From JALOLG01 sp963776935 (GTDB lineage Bacteria; Actinomycetota; Acidimicrobiia; Acidimicrobiales; Ilumatobacteraceae), in assembly GCA_963776935.1 (NCBI GenBank), contig CAVZOP010000006.1, forward strand, positions 186,001 through 250,000: DNA of 64,000 bases. Direction: 5' to 3'. A model generated the notes under the pieces. That model ran no database searches, had not been told where the DNA came from, and saw only the letters and a program-made list of their open reading frames with translations. Positions within the stretch are counted from its first letter, which is position 1, and each line of letters opens with the position of its first letter. Both the position numbers and the translations under genes were made by a program. This document shows, piece by piece, positions 45,252 through 53,687 of the stretch.

Positions 45252-45776
45252 TCAGTCGAGTGCCGCGATCAGGTCGCTGATCGGTGGCCTCGCGTCAGGC
45301 GTTGACGGCAACGACAGGTACCGGAGCGTGCCGTCGCGGCCGACGACGGCGTCGGCGCCGAGTTGGTGAATGTCCTCGGTCGGCCGGTGGAGCCGGCGAC
45401 CGGCGCCGATCAGTCGCGCATACATCCGGATCGTGCCGACAGACCACACCTGGCGGTTGGTGCCTCGCTCGGCACCCAACAGTCGGTAGAGCGTCCGGTC
45501 GATGTCGGCGACGACATCGAAAGGGAGCCGAAGGTGCGCCCGATAAGCGGCGAGCCGCTCGGGAGCGGCAAAGGTGACGACAACGATGTTGGCGTCGCCG
45601 AACTGGTCGAGGTGATCGCGCACGGCGATCACGTGTTCCTGGCAGGGCAGTCAAGCGAGGTGCCGATGCAGCACCAGCACGAGTGGTTGCCCACGCATCT
45701 CGGCGGTGCGCCACGGTCGACCCTCGTGATCGACGAGCTCGATATCGGGCAGCATGTCGCCGATCTGGATGGTCAC
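45252..45776 (-). CDS. Peroxiredoxin-like protein with in-frame TGA (selenoprotein candidate)
   Basis: GTG 45776, overlapping the previous stop by four bases, opens a thioredoxin-fold protein of 174 residues: TIQIGDMLPDIELVDHEGRPWRT, GQPLVLVLHRHLA, then TGA at 45653-45651, then LPCQEHVIAVRDHLDQFGDANIVVVTFAAPE and the AhpC/TSA-2-like remainder to 45252. Relatives have Cys in place of the TGA (HLACLPCQEH), so the codon occupies the first position of a CxxC-type active site (residue 42). No frameshift occurs in this gene. Either it encodes Sec (UxxC) or the site carries a nonsense change. Role: thiol peroxide or disulfide reduction in the cytoplasm. Confidence 0.65.
45612..45632 (-). promoter_or_regulatory. 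Hairpin after the TGA, possible bacterial SECIS
   Basis: Perfect eight-base arms GTGATCGC (45632-45625) and GCGATCAC (45619-45612) enclose the loop CGTGC. The apical loop starts 26 bases after the TGA and has G as its second base, which fits the loose bacterial SECIS description (loop about 16-37 bases from UGA). The arms are also ordinary codons of this GC-rich gene, so chance is not excluded. Confidence 0.4.
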
Positions 45777-46186
45777 GGCATCACCCAGGTGAGGCCGAGG
45801 CGTTCGGCCGCTCGCTCGATCGCTTCGACCAGCAGATCGATCGAACCATCACAAGTCTCGAGATCGTCAGATGTGAGCATCACCATGTGGCCGGCGTCGG
45901 TTTCGGCGACGACCACCGGTGCCTGTCCGCCCGCGACGCTGCGGATCGGGTCGGGCTGATCGTTTCGATGGTAGGTGTCAAATGGCACCGGCAGGTCTGC
46001 CTGGCACGCCTTCCACTCGGGTCGTTGGCGGACCGATCCGTGGGTGATCTCGCACAGCGAGCAATGCCGTCGACCGAGGCGGGCACCGACCCAGTAGGCG
46101 AGTTCGCCGCGCAAACTGCCGTCGGCGTCGTACACCCCCACTAGGCGCACGATCCGCCGGGTCGTCGCCGGGTCGGGGGAATTCAT
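45773..46186 (-). CDS. Conserved protein with CxxC motif
   Basis: 137 residues: RRIVRLVGVYDADGSLRGELAYWVGARLGRRHCSLCEITHG, PEWKACQADLPVPFDTYHRNDQPD, GGQAPVVVAETDAGHMVML. The HCSLC motif and a further Cys suggest a thiol or metal site. It is a conserved hypothetical type in actinobacteria with no assigned role. Sandwiched by four-base overlaps between a membrane protein and the peroxiredoxin-like gene, it probably works with them in redox handling. Confidence 0.75.
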   Translation of the reverse strand: MNSPDPATTRRIVRLVGVYDADGSLRGELAYWVGARLGRRHCSLCEITHGSVRQRPEWKACQADLPVPFDTYHRNDQPDPIRSVAGGQAPVVVAETDAGHMVMLTSDDLETCDGSIDLLVEAIERAAERLGLTWVMP

Positions 46187-46767
46187 CGCGACAGCATCGC
46201 CGACCGTGCGCCGATCTCGGTAACGGTGTGGCCGTCGTCCGATGTGCTCCGCAGCGCGACCGCCCCGAGCACGAGACCGAACATCACGTGCTCGACGGCG
46301 AAGGTGACCCAGCCGACCATGCTCGCCATCTCCGAGATCGTCGTCCCGGTGCCCGTGACCTTGGCGGCCACCGGCAGGCCGACGAAGACCGAAACCACGA
46401 ACACGGCCAGACCGTAGAGGGCACCGGCGGGCACGAGCCGGGCCCGGCGGAGGTGGTGGGCGAGGTACGCGAACCCGATCCCGTATACGGCGCCGGTCAT
46501 CATGTGGATCCCCAGTCCGAGCGCGGCGGGTCCGGCGGTGAACCAGAACTTGTTGCCTGCCATCGCTTCAGCGACCGAGCGCATCATCGCGTCCGGTGAT
46601 CCGATTAGCGCCGAGATGTGGAACAGCGGGGTGAAGAACCCGTGGTGCTGGTAGGTGACCGAGGCGAACATGGCGTACATCGCCATGACGGCACCGCCGA
46701 TCATCCCGGAGACGGCACCCCGCGTGACCGCCGCGTTGAGGGATCTTGCTGTGGTCGAGGTCGACAT
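46183..46767 (-). CDS. Polytopic membrane protein
   Basis: 194 residues with about four membrane segments: AVSGMIGGAVMAMYAMFASVTY, AALGLGIHMMTGAVYGIGFAYL, AGALYGLAVFVVSVFVGLPVAA and AVEHVMFGLVLGAVAL. Several His residues (YQHHGFF, FHISALI, GIHMM) could bind a metal or haem. First gene of the coupled operon that ends in the selenoprotein candidate. No family recognised. Confidence 0.75.
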   Translation of the reverse strand: MSTSTTARSLNAAVTRGAVSGMIGGAVMAMYAMFASVTYQHHGFFTPLFHISALIGSPDAMMRSVAEAMAGNKFWFTAGPAALGLGIHMMTGAVYGIGFAYLAHHLRRARLVPAGALYGLAVFVVSVFVGLPVAAKVTGTGTTISEMASMVGWVTFAVEHVMFGLVLGAVALRSTSDDGHTVTEIGARSAMLSR

Positions 46768-46921
46768 GACGTGGTCCTTTCACTGCGGCTCGTCCACCGT
46801 GGACGAACCGCACCGGAACCCACCGACCACGTCCACCGTTCCATCGCGATCATTCGAAAATCAGATGGAAGAATCCGACCGCCAACCGGGTCTCTACCGG
46901 CAAGGAGGAGACTTGGACGCG

Positions 46922-47494
46922 ATGGCCGACGAGTCACAGACCAGCGCAGCGAACCCTGCCCCGCCCGTCGCAGGGTCGTTCGACGCGTTCGTCAGCCCTC
47001 ACCTTGCTGTGTTGCTCCGGGTCGCCAGTTCGCTGTGCCGGAACCCTCACGACGCCGAGGACTTGGTGCAGGACACCCTCGTGCGCGCCTTCAACGGTCT
47101 CGGCACGTTCGACGGCGCCTACCCGCGGGCGTGGCTGCTGGCGATCATGCGCAACGCCAACATCAACCGTCACCGCCGACGGCGACCCGGGCTGCTCCGC
47201 GACGCCACCGACCTCTCCGGCGAGTTCGACCGGCGCAACCCGCCGGCACCGAGCGCCGAGGACGTCGCCACTGGTCGCACCCAGGCACCCTGGATCGCCG
47301 ATGCGCTCGGACGTCTGTCCGCCCGGCACCTGCAGGTGGTCCAACTCGTCGACATCGACGGCCTCACCTACGGCGAAGCTGCCGCCGCGCTCGGCATCCC
47401 CGCCGGCACGGTGATGAGCCGCCTCCACCGAGCCCGCCGCCGAATCCGCGCCCACCTCGCACACGATTCCGACTTCCGGAGCGAACACAGATGA
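46922..47494 (+). CDS. ECF sigma factor (SigE/RpoE type)
   Basis: 190 residues: HLAVLLRVASSLCRNPHDAEDLVQDTLVRAFNGL, AYPRAWLLAIMRNANINRHRRR (region 2), LGRLSARHLQVVQLVDIDGLTYGEAAAALGIPAGTVMSRLHRARRRIR (region 4). AAGGAGGAG ends at 46910; ATG 46922 is used, TTG 46913 is better spaced and possible. The stop overlaps the anti-sigma gene. Divergent from the redox operon. Confidence 0.85.
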   Translation: MADESQTSAANPAPPVAGSFDAFVSPHLAVLLRVASSLCRNPHDAEDLVQDTLVRAFNGLGTFDGAYPRAWLLAIMRNANINRHRRRRPGLLRDATDLSGEFDRRNPPAPSAEDVATGRTQAPWIADALGRLSARHLQVVQLVDIDGLTYGEAAAALGIPAGTVMSRLHRARRRIRAHLAHDSDFRSEHR

Positions 47495-47778
47495 ACCCAC
47501 GCGACGCCCTCGACATGTTCCGACGCAAAGGAGGTTCACGCTGCATCGAGATCGGCCGACGAATCCAGACCTACCTCGACGACGGCCTCGACCCCGCCAC
47601 CGCCGCCAAGGTCTCCAGCCACCTCCACGCCTGTCGCCGCTGCGGACTCACGGCCGATGACTACCGACACCTGAAGTTGGCACTCGCCGACACCTCGGCC
47701 CCAATTGCGGATGAACCACTGCAACGGCTACAAGCGCTCGCCGCCGAACTCGCCTCCGGCAACACCCGATCCACGTGA
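47491..47778 (+). CDS. Zinc-binding anti-sigma factor
   Basis: 95 residues: CIEIGRRIQTYLDDGLDPATAAKVSSHLHACRRCGL contains the ZAS/zf-HC2 pattern HxxxCxxC (HLHACRRC). No membrane segment, so it is a soluble anti-sigma. Coupled by ATGA to the sigma gene and by GTGA to the acyltransferase gene. Confidence 0.85.
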   Translation: MNPRDALDMFRRKGGSRCIEIGRRIQTYLDDGLDPATAAKVSSHLHACRRCGLTADDYRHLKLALADTSAPIADEPLQRLQALAAELASGNTRST

Positions 47779-48797
47779 CCATCGCCGAACCGTTCGCGTC
47801 GCGCTGGAAACGGCGCGCACGAACCATCCCGCTGATGCTGAGCGCCACCGTCGTCGGTCTGCTGGCCAGCCCCGTCATCCTGGTCGCCGCGGCAGCCGTC
47901 GATCTCGTCAAGGGTCGCTTCCGTCTGCCCACCGTGCGCGTGGCGCTGTTCCTGCTTCAGTACGGCATCAACGACAGCGTCGAGATCCTGCTCGCTCCGG
48001 TCTATTGGATCGTGGCGGGCTCCGGCGCCCGACTCGACCAACCGTCGTCGATCGCCCGCCATGAACGACTGCAGCGCTGGTCGATCGAGATCCTCGCTCG
48101 ACGCGCCGAACAGCTGCTCGGACTGCGGCTCGACATCGACCCCGCCTCGGCGTCCGCCCTCACCCCTGGCCCGGCGATCGTGTTGTGCCGCCACGTCAAC
48201 ATCGTCGACGCCTCGCTGCCGACGCTGCTCTATCAGCGGCTCGGCTATCGCACCCGCGGGGTGATCATGGCCGAACTGCTCGCCGACCCAGGCTTCGACC
48301 TCATCTACAGCAGAACCGGGTCTGTGTTCATCCCACGCGACAACGGCCCCGAGGCCGTTGCCATGATCCGCGAGCTCGGCCGGAACATCGACCCGACGAC
48401 TGCAATCGTCATCTTTCCCGAAGGCCGACTGTTCCGCCCCGACCGCCTCGAGCGAGCCAAGACACGCCTCGCGCTCGAGAACCCCGAACGGTCGGTACGA
48501 CTGGCATCGCTCGGCCAAGTCCTGCCGGTCCGCCCCAGCGGGGTCCTCGCGCTCGTCGACATCATCGACGCCGATGTCGTCTTCATCGCCCACACCGGAC
48601 TCGATCAGTACGCGTCGTTCACCGAACTCGCCAAAGCCGTCCCGCTCCACGACCCGATCCACGTCACCGCATGGCGAGTTCCACGAGAGCAGATCCCAGG
48701 CGGGGACGCCGAGCGCATCATCTGGCTCGACGAACAATGGTTGCTCATCGACAACCGGGTCGCGGCCAGCATGGTCGGTCAGCGGGCAGCTCGGTGA
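47775..48797 (+). CDS. PlsC-type 1-acylglycerol-phosphate acyltransferase-like protein
   Basis: 340 residues. N-terminal membrane segments (LMLSATVVGLLASPVILVAAAAV; VALFLLQYGINDSVEILLAPVYW) precede the acyltransferase block: CRHVNIVDASLP (HX4D-like; the usual NHxSxxD is altered), RTGSVFIPRDNG and VIFPEGRLFR. GTG 47775 overlaps the anti-sigma stop. It may be the target of the sigma/anti-sigma pair and act on membrane lipids. Substrate uncertain. Confidence 0.8.
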   Translation: MTIAEPFASRWKRRARTIPLMLSATVVGLLASPVILVAAAAVDLVKGRFRLPTVRVALFLLQYGINDSVEILLAPVYWIVAGSGARLDQPSSIARHERLQRWSIEILARRAEQLLGLRLDIDPASASALTPGPAIVLCRHVNIVDASLPTLLYQRLGYRTRGVIMAELLADPGFDLIYSRTGSVFIPRDNGPEAVAMIRELGRNIDPTTAIVIFPEGRLFRPDRLERAKTRLALENPERSVRLASLGQVLPVRPSGVLALVDIIDADVVFIAHTGLDQYASFTELAKAVPLHDPIHVTAWRVPREQIPGGDAERIIWLDEQWLLIDNRVAASMVGQRAAR

Positions 48798-48849
48798 TGC
48801 GTCGGACGACGGTCATGAACCTCGGCCGAGGGTGATCAACGGCGCACGG

Positions 48850-49060
48850 TCACTCGTGGATTTGCAGCACTCGATACATCACTGGTTCGTCGCCGTCCCA
48901 CAACGACATGAACTGGTGGCACACCTCGCTGGTCTGCTCGGCTGCCATCACTTGCTCGACCGCCGTCTCGTCAGCGAAGAACACGATGTCGGCGTACTGG
49001 CCGCTGGCCTCGGTCAACGCCCGGTCGCCGAGGCCATGGCACTCGCCAAGGCCGAATCGC
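48850..49060 (-). pseudogene. Uncharacterised protein, C-terminal remnant
   Basis: The minus strand gives SGQYADIVFFADETAVEQVMAAEQTSEVCHQFMSLWDGDEPVMYRVLQIHE, a convincing C-terminus of a small alpha+beta protein resembling stress-responsive or dimeric alpha-beta barrel proteins. Upstream the frame becomes unlike a protein, so the 5' part is shifted or lost. Confidence 0.4.
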
Positions 49061-49187
49061 CGCGTCTTCGCAGTAGCCGACACGTGAACCGTCGATTCGG
49101 GCGGCGTCTTCTGGCCGTGTGGAGAGGCCTGGCGGTGACCAACGAGGTCCACGCGAAGCTGGAATTCCGCCGAGCAAGGAGGACACG

Positions 49188-49718
49188 ATGTCGATGCCCG
49201 CCCCCGATAGCCCGCCACCGTCAGCCGTCAGTACCGCGCCGAGGGATGCCGCCGACCGCAGCACCCGGACCATCCGGGTCCTCTCGATCCTGGTGATCGT
49301 CGCCGGTGCGGTCTTCATCGTCGCCGGCGTCGTCACCTGGTTCGTCGTACAAGACCAACTCGCCGACGAGAAGATCGTCGTCTCCGACGACGCCGACAAC
49401 TTCGGGGGGTGGGACGTCAACGGACCCTTCACCGCCTACGCCGAAGCGAACGTCATCGAAAAGCACGCCCTCGACGCGAGCGGCGGCAAGACCTACGCAG
49501 AGCTCGACCGCGAGGACCCGACGCGCGAGACCGTCATGACTGCGTCGTTCCTTCGGTCCTCACTGTTCACCTCGATCGTCGCCTTCGGCGTCGCCTTCAT
49601 GGCAGCCGGCCTTGGACTGGTGCTGATCGGAATCGGCGTGGCACTGCTGCTCGCTTCCCGCCGCCTCAGTACCGCACTCACCGCCGTCGCTCCGATGTCC
49701 GTCGCCACGAGCACCTAG
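49188..49718 (+). CDS. Two-helix membrane protein
   Basis: 176 residues: membrane segment near 28-52 (IRVLSILVIVAGAVFIVAGVVTWFVV), an extracytoplasmic part with EKIVVSDDADNFGGWDVNGPFTAYAEANVI and a second segment near 130-158 (IVAFGVAFMAAGLGLVLIGIGVALLLA). AAGGAGG precedes ATG 49188. This type is found in actinobacteria and often mislabelled as a LigA protein. Function unknown. Confidence 0.8.
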   Translation: MSMPAPDSPPPSAVSTAPRDAADRSTRTIRVLSILVIVAGAVFIVAGVVTWFVVQDQLADEKIVVSDDADNFGGWDVNGPFTAYAEANVIEKHALDASGGKTYAELDREDPTRETVMTASFLRSSLFTSIVAFGVAFMAAGLGLVLIGIGVALLLASRRLSTALTAVAPMSVATST

Positions 49719-49938
49719 GGGGATGATCCCGAGGTCTGGCCGTCGCGCCGCACAGGAACCGGGCTCGCGCCGAAGACGATCGCCGAGGTCGCCAAGTCGT
49801 TGGTTGTCGGCGAACGGGCGGATGGTGACATCGAGACCACCCGCGGGCGGGTGGTGCGTAGCGGCGTAGCTCGGCGCGACGGTTATCCGTCGAGGGTTAA
49901 CCCGAACACCACATCTCCCCAAATGACGAGGTACAAAG

Positions 49939-50259
49939 ATGTCAGAAGACAATCGACCTGTGTTGGACACGATTGCGGTGATGACAGCCGCGTCGATCGC
50001 AGAATGCAATCTCGGGGCACGCGAGCACATGCTCGTTCGACTCGCGGCGCTGGTGGCGGCCGACGCCCCACCGTTGTCATATCTCGCCAACGCCGGGGTC
50101 TCGAGCGATGCCGGCGTGACGCTCGACGACGTGCAAGACGTGCTCGTCGCCGTGGCGCCTATCGTCGGCACTGCCAGGGTTGTGTCCGCAGCGGGAAACA
50201 TCGCACGCGCTCTCGGCTTCGCGATAGCCGTCGCCGAAGCCGAACTCGACAACGAGTGA
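49939..50259 (+). CDS. Carboxymuconolactone decarboxylase-like protein
   Basis: 106 residues: DTIAVMTAASIAECNLGAREHMLVRLAALVAADAPPLSYLANAGVSSDAGVTLDDVQDVLVAVAPIVGTARVVSAAGNIARALGFA, an all-helical CMD-like protein. AhpD-type CxxC is absent; the single Cys (AECNL) precludes the disulfide relay. Possible small peroxidase-related or lactone-acting enzyme. Confidence 0.75.
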   Translation: MSEDNRPVLDTIAVMTAASIAECNLGAREHMLVRLAALVAADAPPLSYLANAGVSSDAGVTLDDVQDVLVAVAPIVGTARVVSAAGNIARALGFAIAVAEAELDNE

Positions 50260-50290
50260 CCAGTTCGCCGACCCCCTTTCCGAGAAATCG

Positions 50291-50320
50291 GAGAGGGCAT
50301 CTCAGGAGAGGGCATCTCAG
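50291..50320. repeat. 15-bp tandem repeat, two copies
   Basis: GAGAGGGCATCTCAG is repeated twice without gap (50291-50305, 50306-50320), and each copy itself contains an imperfect inverted repeat. It lies 30 bases after the CMD-like gene. Confidence 0.75.
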
Positions 50321-50480
50321 GGGTCGGGCGTCTCACCATTTCCCTCACACAGTTTCGAGGAACTGAATCCTGCCCCCGCCGCCCAATCAGAGATGAGGGC
50401 CAAGCGGGAATCGCCCCGACCAGGCCGAACGCTCAAACCTCTACCGCGCCGGAACCGGATCGCTACCACAGCTCGCGAAG

Positions 50481-51127
50481 GTGACGGGCAAATGGTTCGC
50501 TGTCGAGGGGATCGTCGTCGTGCGCGTCGCAGTCAGAGTTGTCGCTGTTGTCTCCGTCGTGATCGCAGCGGTCGCCGCGGGTGGTGTCTTGTCGGAGTCG
50601 AAGTCGGAGGCGTCGCGCTCAGGTCGGGCGGCTCACCACAGTTCCGACCACGAGGTGTGGCTCGTCGACCAGTCGAACTCGTCAGGCGTGGCGTACGGCG
50701 GAATGCTGTACATCTACCGCGGACGTGACCTGCAGCGTGACGCCGCGGCGCCGCCGCTCGAGCAGGTCGACCTCGGTTCTTCGATCGGGCAGGCAATCAG
50801 GTCGAGATCTACAAGGCACGGACCGGTCGAGCGTCGGGCGTCGTCCGCTTGGAGTCGGCGTACAGCGCAGACCCGACGCCCGATCTCGCCGTCACGAGCC
50901 CGGACGGTCAGTACATGTACGTGTCACTGCGCGGACCCAACCCGCTGTCGGGTGATCCTCACGCCTCGAGGGGATCGACGCCCGGGTTGATGGTCATCCG
51001 AGTTCGCGCCGACGGCCGGACCGGCACGGTGCGTGGGCTCGCCCCGATCACGAACGTCGACGCGGGCGGCGTCGAACACGCCGACGCCCACGGCATCGCG
51101 ATCCGACCGGTCGGCCGAACGGGGTGA
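50481..51127 (+). pseudogene. Secreted beta-propeller-like protein with internal deletion
   Basis: The first part has a signal-like helix (VAVVSVVIAAVAAGG) and HEVWLVDQSNSSGVAYGGMLYIYRG. A different frame, from about 50775, gives RFFDRAGNQVEIYKARTGRAS and AVTSPDGQYMYVSLRGPNPLSGDPHA, TPGLMVIRVRADG to TGA 51127. These look like the start and end of a ~400-residue propeller protein; the middle blades are missing. The real start is unclear. Confidence 0.55.
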
Positions 51128-51329
51128 GCGGACAGCGCCGGCGGGTGAGCACGATGCCGAGCGGCGGATCTGCCATGGTCCTCCCCGCAGTTCGGACGCA
51201 CCACGCAGCCGGCGTCGTCCCTCATACTCTTGGCGGCGGTGGAGCTGATCGGCCACCTACGAGGGCCGCCCGCACTTGATGGTGGCCGGTCCAGGCTGGG
51301 AGGAGATCGCCGACCGGGCGCTCGACTAG

Positions 51330-51753
51330 GCGCTCGCCAACGCCACATGGACACCCGCTGGTAGCGCCGTCGACGCATGAACACCCTGGCCTCGTAGCTC
51401 GGCTCCGGATCGCTCGCCGACGTGAGCGCCGCTGACGCCCGGACGTGTTCGCTGGCACGCACGAACTGCCATCTCATCGGGATGAGTGCGGCTCGTGGCG
51501 GTTGCTCACCGAAGGGCTGCCGCAACGACTTGGGGTGAGCGTTGTCAGGTCTTCCCCCGCACCAGCAGGGGACGACGATGATCACGAGGGCGGTGAGCAT
51601 GAGCCGTCCCCCGATCGATGGCACCCGCTCGGACGTCCACACGACCGTCATCATCAACACGATGACGGCGGCGGTGATGATGACGAACTGGCGCCGCGCC
51701 GACAGGTTGAAGCGCGGCCGTGGCATCGGCGTCTCGTCGCCGTCGGTCGTCAC
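51330..51753 (-). CDS. Doubtful membrane protein
   Basis: From 51753: RPRFNLSARRQFVIITAAVIVLMMTVVW and RLMLTALVIIVVPCW are two convincing hydrophobic helices. The remaining ~80 codons (SASDPEPSYEARVFMRRRRYQ) are less sure and the frame continues far beyond as noncoding-like translation. No family recognised; a frameshift after the second helix is possible. Confidence 0.35.
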
Positions 51754-51860
51754 GAGTTCGGATCGTACGTCGGCTGCAGGACAGCCGGCTGAAGCGCAAC
51801 ACGCGCGCTGGAAGGTGGCCTACGTTGGCGACAACACTTGCCGTCTCGATGAGGGGTGTC

Positions 51861-52217
51861 ATGATCACAGAGCTGACCGACCTGCCCGAAGGCGTCATCG
51901 GATTCGAGGCCACGGGCAAGCTCCAGGCCGAGGACTACCGCGACGTCCTGCTCCCGGCGATCGAGCGCGCCGCCACCAGTGGCGATGTCCGCGTCGTCAT
52001 CGCAATACGCGATTTCGACGGGCTGTCAGCCGGCGCCCTCTGGGAGGACCTCAAGATGGGTGTCCAGCACCTGCGGGTCTGGAAGCGCATCGCGCTCGTC
52101 ACAGACGTGGAGTGGATGAGTCACATGACAGCGATGTTCGGCTGGATGACACCAGGCGACGTGAAGCACTTCCCCCTCGCAGAACTGCCGGCCGCCATCG
52201 CGTGGGCTTCCGGCTGA
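51861..52217 (+). CDS. SpoIIAA-like (STAS-type) protein
   Basis: 118 residues: ITELTDLPEGVIGFEATGKLQAEDYRDVLLPAIERA, VRVVIAIRDFDGLSAGALWEDLKMGVQHLRVWKRIALVTD, FPLAELPAAIAW. This is the SpoIIAA-like domain (PF11964 type), common in stress-linked bacterial proteins and lacking the phosphorylated Ser of true antagonists. GAGGGG precedes ATG 51861. Convergent with the amidase gene. Confidence 0.85.
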   Translation: MITELTDLPEGVIGFEATGKLQAEDYRDVLLPAIERAATSGDVRVVIAIRDFDGLSAGALWEDLKMGVQHLRVWKRIALVTDVEWMSHMTAMFGWMTPGDVKHFPLAELPAAIAWASG

Positions 52218-52260
52218 ACCGCGGAACGCGGGCGGCGTGTCGCCGTCGACAGCGCGTAGC

Positions 52261-53676
52261 TCAGCCGGCGTTGGACGCACGGGTGACGATTGGCGGTGTC
52301 AAGGTGCCGACGATCGACTCGATGGCGTCCCCCGCGTCGAGGCAGTGGGTGTCGTTCCAACGGTCAGCGTGGATCTGGACGCCGACCGGCAGACCGTCGA
52401 CGAGCCCGGTCGGCAGAGCGAGCGACGGGAGCCCGAGGAGCGGTGCTGGGGTTGCGAACTGGAGCATGTGAGCGATGAAGTCGATGCCGCGCTCGAGGTC
52501 ATCGTCACCGGGGAACTGCGGCTCGGGCCACACCGGTGTGACGACGACCGGGGTGGTGGCGAACATCGAGCGCCAGACCCGCATCAGCCGGCGCCGTTCC
52601 GGATAGATCGCCATGCGCGACCAGATCCGTGACGTAGGGGTAGGCGATGTGACCCTCGAGCGCGGCGACGAGACGCGGATCGATCACCGCTGCGACTGCG
52701 TCGAGCAGCGCCGGGATGTCGTCGCACATGATCCGATTCCACACCTCGAACACGTGCTGGAACTCGGGCAGCTCGACCGGCTCGATCTCCCAGCCGGCTT
52801 GTGCGAGCGCGTCGGCGGCCAGCCGCACTCCCGTCTCGACCGCGGGCGCGAGCGGACCGTCGAGACCGGTGGTGACGATCCCGGCGACTCGCCGTTGGAG
52901 CGGGGGCTGATCGAGGGCCACGTCGACCGAGAGCGGGTCGCGCGGATCGGAGCCGTTCAGCACGCTGAGTGCGAGGCGGACGTCGGCGACGGTGCGTGCC
53001 ATCGGTCCGTCGGTCGCCATCAATTGGCCGCACAGCGCGCCGTCGACCGGTTCGATCGTGGTCGCGTGGGGGACGCGATGCATGGTCGGTCGCATCCCGA
53101 CCACGCCGTTGCAGAACGCGGGGCGCGCAGTGACCCGCCGATGTCGTTGCCCAGCCCGAGCGGCGACATCCGCGCCCCGATCGCCGAACCCTCCCCACCG
53201 CTCGAGCCGCCCGGTGTCAGCGCCGGGTTCCACGCGTTGCCGGTGCGGCCGCGCAGGCGGTTGCTGGTGTCGATGCGGAGCCCGAGCTCGGGCAGGTTGG
53301 TGCGGCCGATCGGGATGGCACCGGCGGCGAGCATCCGGTCAACGATCGGCGCGTTCGCCGACGGCAGCGCCTCGGCGAGCACGGTGAGCCCACTCGTGGT
53401 CGGCGTACCGAGCAGGTCGATGTTCTCCTTCACGGTGATCGGCACGCCGTGCAGCGGGCCGGTCGCGGGAATGCGGTCGATCGCGTCCGCCGCGGCCCGT
53501 GCCTGATCGCCGAGCACGACGGTGATCGCATTGACGACGGGATTGAACTCCTCGATCCGCGCGAGATGGGCGTCGATCACCTCGCGGCTCGAGACCTCGC
53601 GTGAGCGGATCATCGCCGCGAGCTCGATCGCGGAGCGGTTACAGAGCTCGTTCACTGGCAGCGACTCGACGGTCAT
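52261..53676 (-). pseudogene. Amidase-signature enzyme, two frameshifts
   Basis: ATG 53676: PVNELCNRSAIELAAMIRSREVSSREVI, PLHGVPITVKENIDLLGTPTTSG (catalytic Lys), ALTPGGSSGGEGSAIGARMSPLGLGNDIGGSL (cis-Ser and nucleophile Ser). Shifts near 53125 and 52620 move the frame to FCNGVVGMRPTMHRVP, MATDGPMARTVADVRLALSVLNG and finally LLGLPSLALPTGLVDGLPVGVQIHADRW. About 470 residues in all, cytoplasmic amide hydrolase of unknown substrate. It follows a monooxygenase gene, suggesting a catabolic pair. Confidence 0.8.
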
Positions 53677-53687
53677 GGCATCCGCAA

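Noticed and set aside
49939..50259. AhpD-type alkylhydroperoxidase
   Set aside because: The fold fits the CMD family but the CxxC and catalytic pattern of AhpD are missing.
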